From CAZGSG01 sp964528095 (GTDB taxonomy: Bacteria; Bacteroidota; Bacteroidia; Chitinophagales; Chitinophagaceae), in the NCBI GenBank assembly GCA_964528095.1, contig CAZGSG010000094.1, positions 1 to 20,028 of the forward strand: DNA of 20,028 bases. The letters are read 5' to 3'. The position numbers and the translations under genes were made by a program. The notes beneath the pieces are model-generated. The model had not been told where the DNA came from, ran no database searches, and was given only the letters and a program-made list of their open reading frames with translations. Numbering within the stretch: position 1 is the stretch's first letter; each line of letters starts with the position of its first letter. Positions 6,960 to 14,326 of the stretch are shown in pieces.

Positions 6960-7841
6960 ATGAAATCGTTCCTGGCCCTGTTCATTCTAACAAACATACT
7001 GTCCCGATGCGCCATCTCGCAACCTGTGCCGTTACACCAACGCATAGGTAAAAAGATATTGATTTGTGCCCATCGGGGCGATTGGCGTAATGCGCCTGAA
7101 AACTCATTGCTGGCATTTACAAACGCGGCGGCAATGGGAGTGGACATGATCGAACTGGACCTTAAAAAAACAAAAGATGGAGAGATGGTCATTATGCATG
7201 ACGATACTATCGACCGCACAACGAATGGCAAAGGCAAACCTTCCGATTATACATTAGAAGAATTGAAAAAATTCAGACTCCGAAATGGGCTGGGACGTGT
7301 AACGCGCAACTCCATTCCAACCTTGCGCGAGGTGATGATCGCGATAAAGGGAAAAGTGCTGGTTAATCTTGATAAAAGCTACAATTATTACCGGGAGACT
7401 TTTGCCATCTTACAGGAGACAGGTACGCTACGCCAGGGCGTGTTTAAAGCCGGCGTTTCCTATAGCGAACTCAAACAAAAGTATCCTACACTGATCGATA
7501 GTATTATTTATATGCCGATCGTGGATCTTGATAAGCCCGGGGCGCGGAAGATCATTGCGGAATATCTGGACCACATGAAACCCTATGCATTCGAACTCAA
7601 TTTCCAACAAGATACTTCCGCGATCTTATCGGATAATGCATTTATCACTAAGCAGCGCTCTGCCGTATGGATGAATTCACTCTGGGCTTCCCTGAATGCA
7701 GGACATGACGACGACAAGGCAGTGGAGGAAAACAACACTAAAGACAGTTGGGACTGGCTGATCGCTCATGGAGCCACCATTATACAAACAGACCGGCCCG
7801 CGGAGTTAATGAAATACTTAAAGAAAAAAGGCCTGAGGTAA
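6960..7841 (+). CDS. Secreted glycerophosphodiester phosphodiesterase
   Basis: The enzyme hydrolyses glycerophosphodiesters to an alcohol and glycerol 3-phosphate. The 293-residue protein begins with a signal peptide (MKSFLALFILTNILSRC, probable cut after AISQ), so it is expected in the periplasm or outside. LSRC is not a good lipobox because Arg precedes the Cys. The GDPD TIM-barrel core shows the catalytic HRG (38-40) and PEN (46-48), then the metal ligands ELD (65-67) and the second catalytic His in MHDDTIDRTTNG (79-90). Near the end, TDRP closes the barrel. It stands alone on the plus strand, followed by a terminator-like hairpin, and is flanked by related direct repeats. The physiological substrate is not evident. 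Confidence 0.93.
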   Translation: MKSFLALFILTNILSRCAISQPVPLHQRIGKKILICAHRGDWRNAPENSLLAFTNAAAMGVDMIELDLKKTKDGEMVIMHDDTIDRTTNGKGKPSDYTLEELKKFRLRNGLGRVTRNSIPTLREVMIAIKGKVLVNLDKSYNYYRETFAILQETGTLRQGVFKAGVSYSELKQKYPTLIDSIIYMPIVDLDKPGARKIIAEYLDHMKPYAFELNFQQDTSAILSDNAFITKQRSAVWMNSLWASLNAGHDDDKAVEENNTKDSWDWLIAHGATIIQTDRPAELMKYLKKKGLR

Positions 7842-7933
7842 GTGTGGACTACTTTACACAGACTGGGTGATGAAAATCGATGTGCCTGCACGGGAAATAA
7901 ACAAAGGGAAAGCGCTGCCCGGCATCGGCGATG

Positions 7934-8014
7934 CCGATGAGGAATCAGGGACATTCTCGCAACAACCCGGTGTTTATATCATTATCCACAAAACAGCATA
8001 CTAAAACAACCGGG
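7934..8014 (+). repeat. Direct repeat flanking GDPD gene, copy 2
   Basis: Counterpart of 6711-6790. Here the segment lies inside a 44-codon ORF (7870-8004, beginning MKIDVPARE and ending GVYIIIHKTAY). The same relative frame is open in copy 1, but most differences change amino acids, so conserved coding is not shown. Confidence 0.55.
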
Positions 8015-8022
8015 CTTTTCTG
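7966..8022 (+). terminator. Terminator-like hairpin after the GDPD gene
   Basis: CCCGGTGTTT (7966-7975) pairs with AAACAACCGGG (8004-8014) with one bulge, followed by CTTTTCTGTTTT. It lies about 125 bases after the GDPD stop, overlapping the second direct repeat. Confidence 0.5.
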
Positions 8023-8196
8023 TTTTAGTATTCTTTGTTTTGAAAAAGTTATGTCGAGGCCGGGGCTGGGTCAGATGCATTTCCGGCTTGATGCCGACAA
8101 CCAAGGAACAATAGTCTGCTAAAGAAATCCTCTATAAATCCTACTCCGGGTTCGTTAATAATTTCGTAGGTATTTTGAAGTTGCAGACATTAGCTT

Positions 8197-8354
8197 AGTT
8201 TCTCAGGCGAATCTGGGCCTTTCATTTCTGCGATATATGTTCAGATCGGGAACCCAACTCGCCGTCTGCTTGTGTATGTTATATTACGGCGAGTCGGGCT
8301 ATCGATTTTTCTGAGTATTGAAAATTTACGAGGGCCCAGACTCGCCTGAGAAAA
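8197..8354. repeat. 158 bp palindromic element, copy A
   Basis: First of three same-orientation copies in the window. It has terminal inverted repeats TTTCTCAGGCGAATCTGGG and CCCAGACTCGCCTGAGAAA, plus an inner inverted pair. The core GGCGAGT..GGG occurs four times in alternating orientation at 8206-8217, 8253-8263, 8288-8298 and 8335-8346. A minus-strand ORF running through it (SFLRRVWALVNFQYSEKSIA) is also open in the other copies but has no protein features. Size and structure fit a non-autonomous palindromic repeat (MITE/IRU-like); the family is not one I can name. Confidence 0.85.
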
Positions 8355-8440
8355 GAATCCTCATTAGCTTTCAGATAGTGCCAATAAGAGATAAAATTAA
8401 TACAGTCTTTGTCTGCCGTGTTTGGCGAAAAATGGTTTTG

Positions 8441-8466
8441 CCCGCCTTCGCTAAAGCTTCGGCGGG
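8441..8466. repeat. 26 bp REP-like palindrome
   Basis: CCCGCC (8441-8446) and GGCGGG (8461-8466) flank TTCGCTAAAGCTTC, which can itself partly pair. It reads RRSFSEGG on the minus strand, a string I remember from many spurious Bacteroidota ORFs, which suggests a dispersed family. Its arms resemble those of the ssrA terminator. Confidence 0.7.
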
Positions 8467-8493
8467 TGAAAGAGTTTAAGTGTTTTTGCGGAG

Positions 8494-8548
8494 TAGCCTT
8501 TGAGTAGCCTTTGGGTAGGCTTTGAGTAGGCTTTGCTATGGCTTTGCC
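8494..8548 (+). repeat. Five tandem 11 bp repeats
   Basis: Units TAGCCTTTGAG, TAGCCTTTGGG, TAGGCTTTGAG, TAGGCTTTGCT and ATGGCTTTGCC run without gaps. The period is close to one helical turn. It lies 27 bases after the REP-like palindrome. Confidence 0.8.
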
Positions 8549-8939
8549 CAATTCCATCCTAAAGCCCTGGGTGGACGAGCCCCGGCCTCAGCATTTTTAT
8601 TCATTGGGGAGTATATTCGGTTCCTGCGCGGGCACCTGTTGGAAAAGACTATACTACTTATTCAAAATACCCGGAATGGTGTAGGAACAGGCTGGTGCCA
8701 GATAGTTCCAAAGCAGGCCTTCCCTTAGCTCCACTTTAGGGGATGGTCAGTTTTGGTTATCTCCTTTTTTGTTTGACATCGACAACTCAATACAATGGGT
8801 TCGCAGGTTGACTTGCCTGGAAGAAGGAAAGGGTATGGAGTTTGCATGATCCAGGAAGATGAACGTAGGGGTGCCTGTATTAATGCTCCACTACTTTAGT
8901 TTTTCGCGAAACATTTTTCTTAATATCAATCGATCTGTC
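8549..8939. other. Gene-free stretch before the lipoprotein gene
   Basis: Short open frames on both strands are interrupted and match nothing I recognise. No RNA gene is seen. The ATG at 8859, in frame with the lipoprotein gene, would place 27 residues ahead of its signal peptide and is not used here. Confidence 0.4.
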
Positions 8940-9281
8940 ATGAAAACCGCCGTTATATGGTGTATGCTCATTCTTATTCTTGGGTCTTGTTCCTCTCCTA
9001 AAAAGGTGCCAGCAAAGGCTGCGCCGACTGTCACACGTACCGACGTTTTAAACGGAGGCACTTCTTTCAGTAATGCCGTTGTACTTGGGGTCAAAACTGA
9101 AAGAGATGGCAAGGATGAAGAATACCGCTGGCTGAGAAATCTTTATCCTGGTTACGCTATGGTGAGAAGGTCCGAGGTCAGGAGGTCGTCCCGGTACTAC
9201 GATATCATACGGATAAAAACAAAGGAGGGACATTTAAAAGATATTTATTTCGATACCACCAGCTTTTCCGGAAAACGATAG
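8940..9281 (+). CDS. Small predicted lipoprotein of unknown function
   Basis: A 113-residue protein starting MKTAVIWCMLILILGSC. The hydrophobic segment ends in a lipobox (LGSC, Cys at residue 17), so it is expected to be acylated and anchored in a membrane. The mature part has a short Lys/Ala/Pro linker, then NGGTSFSNAVVLGVKTE, a YRWLRNLYPGY segment, and YYDIIRIKTKEGHLKDIYFD near the end. I recall similar uncharacterised small proteins with an NGGTSF..A pattern in other Bacteroidota but know no function. The start at 8940 is chosen over 8859 because it puts the signal peptide at the N terminus. It converges on the LacI gene 45 bases downstream. Confidence 0.75.
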   Translation: MKTAVIWCMLILILGSCSSPKKVPAKAAPTVTRTDVLNGGTSFSNAVVLGVKTERDGKDEEYRWLRNLYPGYAMVRRSEVRRSSRYYDIIRIKTKEGHLKDIYFDTTSFSGKR

Positions 9282-9326
9282 TCGCACATACCATGATAAA
9301 ACAGTTAGCAGCGTTTATATCAACTA

Positions 9327-10487
9327 CTAAATACTCTTCTTTGAAGAACAGCGTTCAATGAGCCGGGTTTTTATAATAGTGGAATTAGGAATCGCAAATT
9401 TGGGATCATTGATCTTATTGAGTAAAAGATGGATACAGGTCTCCGCCATCTTCTCCAAAGGTTGTTCAAGCGTAGTCAGTGATGGCTCAATTATTTCGGA
9501 ACGGGAATCATTACTAAAACCTACGATTCCCAAATCGGGCCCGACCCGTATACCTTTGGCTTTTGCTTCAATGATGAGTTGTATGGCGGCCGGATCATTT
9601 ATAGCAAACACGGCATCCATTTCCTGGTAATTTTCCAGCAATGCCCGCACACATTTTTTAGCTCCTTCTGTAGTGAGATCGTGGTAGTAGATCCAATTAT
9701 GATTAAGCTCAAGACCATTCCTAACCAGGGCATCACTATATCCGCGAAAACGATCCCTGCTGATCTGCAGACTCTTTGGACCACCTATATGACCAATTTT
9801 CCGGTATCCATTTTTAATAAGGTGTTCTACGCCTGCATAAGCCCCCTGGTAATCATCGGCCATCACCTTCGGATAGCCGGTGCGGCTTTTAACCCTGTTG
9901 AATAGGATGAGCGGAATGCCTGCATCCTGGAACAGTTGCAAATGTTCCAGCGACTTTGTTTCACTGCTCAATGACAAAATGATGCCGTCCACCTGGTAAG
10001 CGAATAAACGCTTAAGGACTTCAATTTCACTGCTGAAACTTTCATTAGAATGACATATGATCACTTCATAACCGGCAATGGAAGCGGCTTTTTGCGCAAT
10101 AATAATAAACTGGGAAAAAAAATTGGTGATGAGTTCTGGTACTACAATACCGATGGAATAACTTTTTCTTCTCACCAGGCTTGAGGCAAAATAATTGGGA
10201 ACATAGTTAAGCTCCCTTGCCATTTTTAAAACGGCATCTTTTGTTTCCTGGTTGATGTCGTTGCTATTTCTCAATGCACGGGAAACAGTAGACTTGGAAA
10301 TTTTCAACTGCCTGGCTATATCCAGAATGGTAGCGTGATGGCTGGAAGAAATGGTAGTGGCAACCGGAGAAGAAGTTTGTAATGTAAAATAATAATCACA
10401 GTGCCTGCAATAATAACGTTGCTTTTCTCTTATCTGCCCTGCTTTGGCAATACCACTCACATCACCGCATTTAACACATTTTATCAT
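9327..10487 (-). CDS. LacI-family regulator with N-terminal IS1-like zinc ribbon
   Basis: A 386-residue transcriptional regulator. Residues 1-36 form a four-cysteine zinc ribbon (C4-x2-C7 and C27-x2-C30, with KQRYYCRHC and an aromatic YYF just after), the pattern of the IS1 InsA N terminus. A Ser/Thr-rich linker (37-51) leads to a LacI helix-turn-helix (ATILDIARQLKISKSTVSRA, from 52) and hinge region. The rest is the periplasmic-binding-protein-like sensor and dimer domain (SYSIGIVVPE, then GGPKSLQISRDRFRGY and FAINDPAAI), ending near residue 380. Ordinary LacI proteins are about 330-345 residues; the excess is the zinc ribbon and linker. It is transcribed away from susC and most likely controls that operon through the operator core at 11139-11146. 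The ligand is presumably a sugar or glycoside. Confidence 0.92.
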   Translation of the reverse strand: MIKCVKCGDVSGIAKAGQIREKQRYYCRHCDYYFTLQTSSPVATTISSSHHATILDIARQLKISKSTVSRALRNSNDINQETKDAVLKMARELNYVPNYFASSLVRRKSYSIGIVVPELITNFFSQFIIIAQKAASIAGYEVIICHSNESFSSEIEVLKRLFAYQVDGIILSLSSETKSLEHLQLFQDAGIPLILFNRVKSRTGYPKVMADDYQGAYAGVEHLIKNGYRKIGHIGGPKSLQISRDRFRGYSDALVRNGLELNHNWIYYHDLTTEGAKKCVRALLENYQEMDAVFAINDPAAIQLIIEAKAKGIRVGPDLGIVGFSNDSRSEIIEPSLTTLEQPLEKMAETCIHLLLNKINDPKFAIPNSTIIKTRLIERCSSKKSI

Positions 10488-10494
10488 CTACAAG

Positions 10495-10585
10495 AATTAA
10501 AAAGTAAAAATTAAAAAGTAAAAATATCAGTCTTAAAGATCAAAGGTTAAGTGCAGGTTTGATCTTCTAGTTTTACTTTTTACAT
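10495..10585. repeat. A/T-rich inverted repeat upstream of the LacI gene
   Basis: The left part repeats AATTAAAAAGTAAAA twice (about 10495-10526). The right part, GTTTTACTTTTTAC near 10571-10584, is its reverse complement. It has the same style as the repeat before ssrA and would form the leader or promoter region of the minus-strand LacI gene. Confidence 0.5.
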
Positions 10586-10615
10586 AGGCTTTTCTTCTCC
10601 GCAAGTCAAATTTAA

Positions 10616-10773
10616 AGTTTCTTAGGCGAGTTTGGGTGTTTCATTTCTGCGATATATGTTCAGCTCGGGAGCCCAACTCGCCGTCTGCTGTGTATGGTAT
10701 AGTACGGCGAGTCGGGCTATCGATTTTTCTGAATATTGAAAATTTACGAGGACCCAGACTCGCCTGAGAAAAA
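10616..10773. repeat. 158 bp palindromic element, copy B
   Basis: Very similar to copy A and in the same orientation. The outer arms TTTCTTAGGCGAGTTTGGGT and ACCCAGACTCGCCTGAGAAA pair fully if G-U is allowed. The inner arms AGCCCAACTCGCCGT and ACGGCGAGTCGGGCT pair with one mismatch. Copy C follows directly with no spacer. Confidence 0.88.
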
Positions 10774-11032
10774 AGTTTCTTAGGCGAGTTTGGGCGTTTC
10801 ATTTCTGCGATATATGTTCAGCTCGGGAGCCCAACTCGCCGTCTGCTGTGNNNNNNNNNNNNNNNNNNNNNNNNNNNNNNNNNNNNNNNNNNNNNNNNNN
10901 NNNNNNNNNNNNNNNNNNNNNNNNNNNNNNNNNNNNNNNNNNNNNNNNNNTATGGTATATTACGGCGAGTCGGGCTATCGATTTTTCTGAATATTGAAAA
11001 CTTACGAGGGGCCAGACTCGCCTGAGAAAAAA
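10774..11032. repeat. 158 bp palindromic element, copy C, split by N gap
   Basis: Tandem with copy B. Removing the 100 N at 10851-10950 joins CTGCTGTG to TATGGTAT exactly as in copy B and gives a complete 159 bp unit. It ends in CAGACTCGCCTGAGAAAA. Confidence 0.85.
10851..10950. other. Assembly gap of exactly 100 N
   Basis: A round-number run of N inside the third repeat copy, most likely a scaffolding placeholder. The two sides abut perfectly by comparison with copy B. The true content is therefore zero bases or whole additional repeat units, or something inserted at this point. Confidence 0.95.
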
Positions 11033-11055
11033 GCTGCAATTATTTATTCGATTGC

Positions 11056-11089
11056 GTATCGGGAACGATTTCGGTATCGTTCCCGATAC
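11056..11089. promoter_or_regulatory. Perfect 14 bp inverted repeat upstream of susC
   Basis: GTATCGGGAACGAT (11056-11069), loop TTCGGT, then ATCGTTCCCGATAC (11076-11089). No T tract follows. It could be a regulator site, a transcript hairpin, or another dispersed palindrome. Confidence 0.65.
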
Positions 11090-11105
11090 ATATTGAATCA
11101 ATATG
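11089..11105. promoter_or_regulatory. 17 bp palindrome upstream of susC
   Basis: CATATTGAATCAATATG is a perfect odd palindrome around the central A at 11097. ATTGAATC in it is also inverted at GATTCAAT (about 11114-11121). It is a candidate protein-binding site about 95 bases before the susC start. Confidence 0.4.
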
Positions 11106-11129
11106 GATTTACGGATTCAATAACAATAT

Positions 11130-11150
11130 TAATTTAGCAAACGCTTATAT
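11130..11150 (+). promoter_or_regulatory. Candidate susC promoter with LacI-type operator
   Basis: AAACGCTT (11139-11146) fits the LacI/GalR core AAnCGnTT. Just upstream, TAATTTAG (11130-11137) is one base from the Bacteroidota -7 consensus TAnnTTTG. A repressor bound here would cover the likely transcription start, about 55 bases before the susC ATG. A divergent LacI gene nearby supports the idea; the -33 part is weak. Confidence 0.35.
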
Positions 11151-11199
11151 GAAATGCCTCGGGCATCTATTTATTACTTTACTTAACGATTGACTGTTT

Positions 11200-14100
11200 A
11201 TGAACAAAAGAAAATCAATTCTACCGGAAAAGATCCGTTTTTCCCTGGCTATTTTAGCCTTCCTGCTCTCTACACTGATCGCGACAGCGCAAACAACTAC
11301 CATTAAAGGTGTAATAGTCGATGACAAGGGTTCGCCCCTGGCCGGAGCCACCATCAGGGAAAAAGGAGGACAGCAGGTGACCACCTCTAATGAAGATGGC
11401 AGTTATACACTAAATGTGAAAACCGGTGCAACCATTGTTATTAGTTATACCGGGATGACTAATCTGGAAATCGGTACAGAGGGAAATGATTATAAAAGAG
11501 TGGAATTAAAAGGCCGGAACAAAGATCTGGATGAAGTAATTGTGGTGGGATATGGCTCGAGGAAAAAATCAGAGATCACCGGTGCAATTACTTCTGTCAA
11601 AGCATCCGAATTGTTACAAACTCCTATCGCCAACCTGGCGCAGGGATTGCAAGGTCGGGTTCCGGGCTTACAGATAACCCAAAATAACGCGGCTCCGGGC
11701 GGAAGTATCAGTGTTCGCTTACGGGGTACTAATTCTATTAACGGATCATCGGAGCCTCTCTATATCATTGATGGTGTACAAATACAGAACAGCACCGCGG
11801 CTGGCGTATCCGGACCGGCAACCCTTGGCAACATCAGTGGCGTGGGCAGTTTTTCTAACCAGGTAAGTTCGCTGTCCTTTCTTAATCCCAACGATATTGA
11901 ATCAATCGAAGTATTAAAAGATGCATCTGCCGCGGCCATCTACGGATCGCAGGCTGCTAATGGTGTAATTATTATTACTACAAAAAAAGGAAAGGCCGGT
12001 ACTGCTGTTGTGAGCTATGATGGTTATTACGGTTCACAGAAAATTACCAATACGATCCCGATGCTGAATGCAGGTCAATTCGCGAAAATTGAAAATGAAA
12101 TATACGGGACCAGCCGTTTTCCAAATCCTGATTCATTTGGTGTTGGCACAGACTGGCAGGATGTACTTTTCCGTACAGCGCCTATGCAAAGTCACCAACT
12201 TACGATTTCAGGAGGTAACAATAAAACACAATCCCTGGTTTCGTTAAACTATTTCGGACAGGATGGGATTATTTTGAAATCTAAATTTGAACGTTTTGCC
12301 GCCAGGATAAATCTTGAGCATACTGTCAATAACTGGCTGAAGGTTGGAACCAATACGACGTTAAGCCGTTCTGTTAATAACAGGATACAAACCGGCTCTG
12401 TCAATAACGACGGTGGTGGCCTTACTCAATCGCTGGTAGGCGCTGTTTTAAGTGCGCCTCCTACACTAAAACCTTATAATGTCGATGGAAGTATAGCCGC
12501 CTGGAAAGATCAGCCCTATGGTTCTTTCTATTCAGAACTCAGAAACCCCTTGCTCGGAACACTGGCTACAGATATAACTACGACCAATTCGGTGCTGAGC
12601 AATGTGTATGCGGAAATATCTATTTTAAAAGGGTTAAAGTATAGAATAAACCTGAGTGCGAATACTAATAATTCGCTCAACGACTATTATTTTCCGTCTA
12701 CCGCTTTTACCTCAGGAGAAATATCATTGGCGGGAGGACTCGGCGGATATGGCATGAAACTGAACAACAATTTTATGCGATTGATGCAGGAACACATTCT
12801 TACCTACGATAAAGCATTTGGCGATCATGCGCTGCGGTTTACCGGCGTGTTCAGTACGCTGGAAAATAATAATAATTATAACTATGCCATAGGATATGGT
12901 TTTGTAAATGATGCAACCAGCAACGAAGCCCTGCAGCTAGCAAGAAACTTTTCCGTTAATTCCGGCAGGACCAAAGATGACCTGGTTTCTTACCTGGCAA
13001 GAGTTAACTATAGTTTTAAAGGCAAGTATTATATTGATCTGACGGGCCGCGTAGATGGCAGCAGTAAGTTTGGCGCCAACAATAAATATGGATTCTTCCC
13101 TGCGGTTGCCGCTGCATGGAATGTGAAGAGAGAGAATTTTCTTTCCAACGTTAACAGCATTACCAATTTAAGACTGCGGCTAAGCGTAGGTAAAACCGGT
13201 AACCAGGCGGCCGTTGATCCTTACCAGTCACTGGCAATCGTTGGTGCAGGGAATGATTATATCTTCAATAACACGTTAAACAAATCTATTTTACCAACAG
13301 GTGTCCCCAACCCGGATCTGAAATGGGAAACATCAGTACAAACGGACCTGGGTGTAGAGGCTGATTTTTTTAATAACCGCCTGAATTTTGTAGCCGACTT
13401 TTATGTGAAGAAAACAACTGATCTGATCTATAAGAAAAATCTTCCCCTGTCTTCCGGTTATGACGCTGTGATCGGCAATTTTGCTTCTATTGAAAATAAG
13501 GGTATTGAACTTTCAATTGGAGGAGATATCATCAGGAACAAGGATTGGAGATGGAATGTAAGTACAAACGTTACAATCAACCGCAACAAATTGCTCCGGT
13601 TAGCAGATGATTCGACAAAAGAAGTATCCATTAATAATTATAATGTACTGCGGGTAGGCCAGCCCCTGGGTTTGTTCAAAACCTATGTATATGATGGACT
13701 TTTCCAGGCAGGCGATCCTATCATTCCCGGCCAGCCGGTTACCAGGCCAAGACCGGGTGCACAAAGGGTAAAAGATATAAATGGTGATGGAATCATTTCA
13801 GTTGCTGACCAGGTGATAACAGGCAACGCCACTCCTAAATTCATCTATGGATTTTCTACAACAGTTAGCTACAAACAGTTTGATTTTGCGGCATTCTTTT
13901 CCGGAGTATCAGGGAATAAAATTTTTAACCTTGCCCGCTGGTCACTTGAAAATCCTATTGGCGGCAGAAATGTAGTGGCAGGTTTAGCTGATCGCTGGAC
14001 GCCGACCAATACCACCGGTGAGTACCAGGTAGCTGCAGGCAGCCAGGGAGGAAGATTGCCCTTATCTGACAGGTATCTTGAAGATGGATCTTTTTTACGT

Positions 14101-14316
14101 TGTAAGAATATTTCACTTGGTTATACATTTTCTACAAAGTATATCAGCAAAACAAGAGTTTATATAAGTGCAAATAACCTGTTCACCATTACTGATTATT
14201 CAGGTTTTGATCCGGAAGTGGGTTCATTTGGCAGTTCGAACACACAATTCGGAGTAGATAATATTGTTTACCCGGCATCCAAATCAGTACTTTTTGGTTT
14301 ACAAATAACACTTTAA
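11200..14316 (+). CDS. SusC/RagA-family TonB-dependent outer-membrane receptor
   Basis: Outer-membrane channel that works with a SusD lipoprotein to import oligomers using TonB energy. The 1038-residue protein starts with a signal peptide (FSLAILAFLLSTLIATAQ, cleaved near residue 31). A carboxypeptidase-regulatory-like domain follows (about 34-110, TIKGVIVDDKGSPLAGATIR), then the TonB-box/plug start LDEVIVVGYGSRKKSEITGA. The plug includes LQGRVPGLQITQ, VRLRGTNSINGSSEPLYIID and DIESIEVLKDASAAAIYGS. The rest is the 22-strand barrel, ending in the short hydrophobic C terminus FGLQITL. The length is typical. It is the first gene of the operon; susD follows after 10 bases. No sigma/anti-sigma pair adjoins it, so control is probably by the divergent LacI protein. 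Confidence 0.97.
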   Translation: MNKRKSILPEKIRFSLAILAFLLSTLIATAQTTTIKGVIVDDKGSPLAGATIREKGGQQVTTSNEDGSYTLNVKTGATIVISYTGMTNLEIGTEGNDYKRVELKGRNKDLDEVIVVGYGSRKKSEITGAITSVKASELLQTPIANLAQGLQGRVPGLQITQNNAAPGGSISVRLRGTNSINGSSEPLYIIDGVQIQNSTAAGVSGPATLGNISGVGSFSNQVSSLSFLNPNDIESIEVLKDASAAAIYGSQAANGVIIITTKKGKAGTAVVSYDGYYGSQKITNTIPMLNAGQFAKIENEIYGTSRFPNPDSFGVGTDWQDVLFRTAPMQSHQLTISGGNNKTQSLVSLNYFGQDGIILKSKFERFAARINLEHTVNNWLKVGTNTTLSRSVNNRIQTGSVNNDGGGLTQSLVGAVLSAPPTLKPYNVDGSIAAWKDQPYGSFYSELRNPLLGTLATDITTTNSVLSNVYAEISILKGLKYRINLSANTNNSLNDYYFPSTAFTSGEISLAGGLGGYGMKLNNNFMRLMQEHILTYDKAFGDHALRFTGVFSTLENNNNYNYAIGYGFVNDATSNEALQLARNFSVNSGRTKDDLVSYLARVNYSFKGKYYIDLTGRVDGSSKFGANNKYGFFPAVAAAWNVKRENFLSNVNSITNLRLRLSVGKTGNQAAVDPYQSLAIVGAGNDYIFNNTLNKSILPTGVPNPDLKWETSVQTDLGVEADFFNNRLNFVADFYVKKTTDLIYKKNLPLSSGYDAVIGNFASIENKGIELSIGGDIIRNKDWRWNVSTNVTINRNKLLRLADDSTKEVSINNYNVLRVGQPLGLFKTYVYDGLFQAGDPIIPGQPVTRPRPGAQRVKDINGDGIISVADQVITGNATPKFIYGFSTTVSYKQFDFAAFFSGVSGNKIFNLARWSLENPIGGRNVVAGLADRWTPTNTTGEYQVAAGSQGGRLPLSDRYLEDGSFLRCKNISLGYTFSTKYISKTRVYISANNLFTITDYSGFDPEVGSFGSSNTQFGVDNIVYPASKSVLFGLQITL

Positions 14317-14326
14317 ATCAGCTTTT

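Noticed and set aside
7870..8004. 44-codon small protein gene after the GDPD gene
   Set aside because: No ribosome binding site or recognisable features, it overlaps a terminator-like hairpin, and the related upstream copy is not conserved at protein level.
8279..8557. Minus-strand 92-residue ORF through the repeats
   Set aside because: It consists of the 158 bp element, the REP-like palindrome (RRSFSEGG) and the 11-mers read as protein; its composition follows the repeats.
8859..8939. Earlier start of the lipoprotein gene
   Set aside because: It would put 27 residues before a clear lipoprotein signal peptide starting at 8940.
8197..11032. CRISPR array
   Set aside because: The repeats are 158 bp, palindromic and directly abutting or kilobases apart. 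There are no short regular repeats with unique spacers and no cas genes.
10790..11101. ORFs spanning the N run
   Set aside because: They are translations across unknown bases and the palindromic repeat, on both strands.
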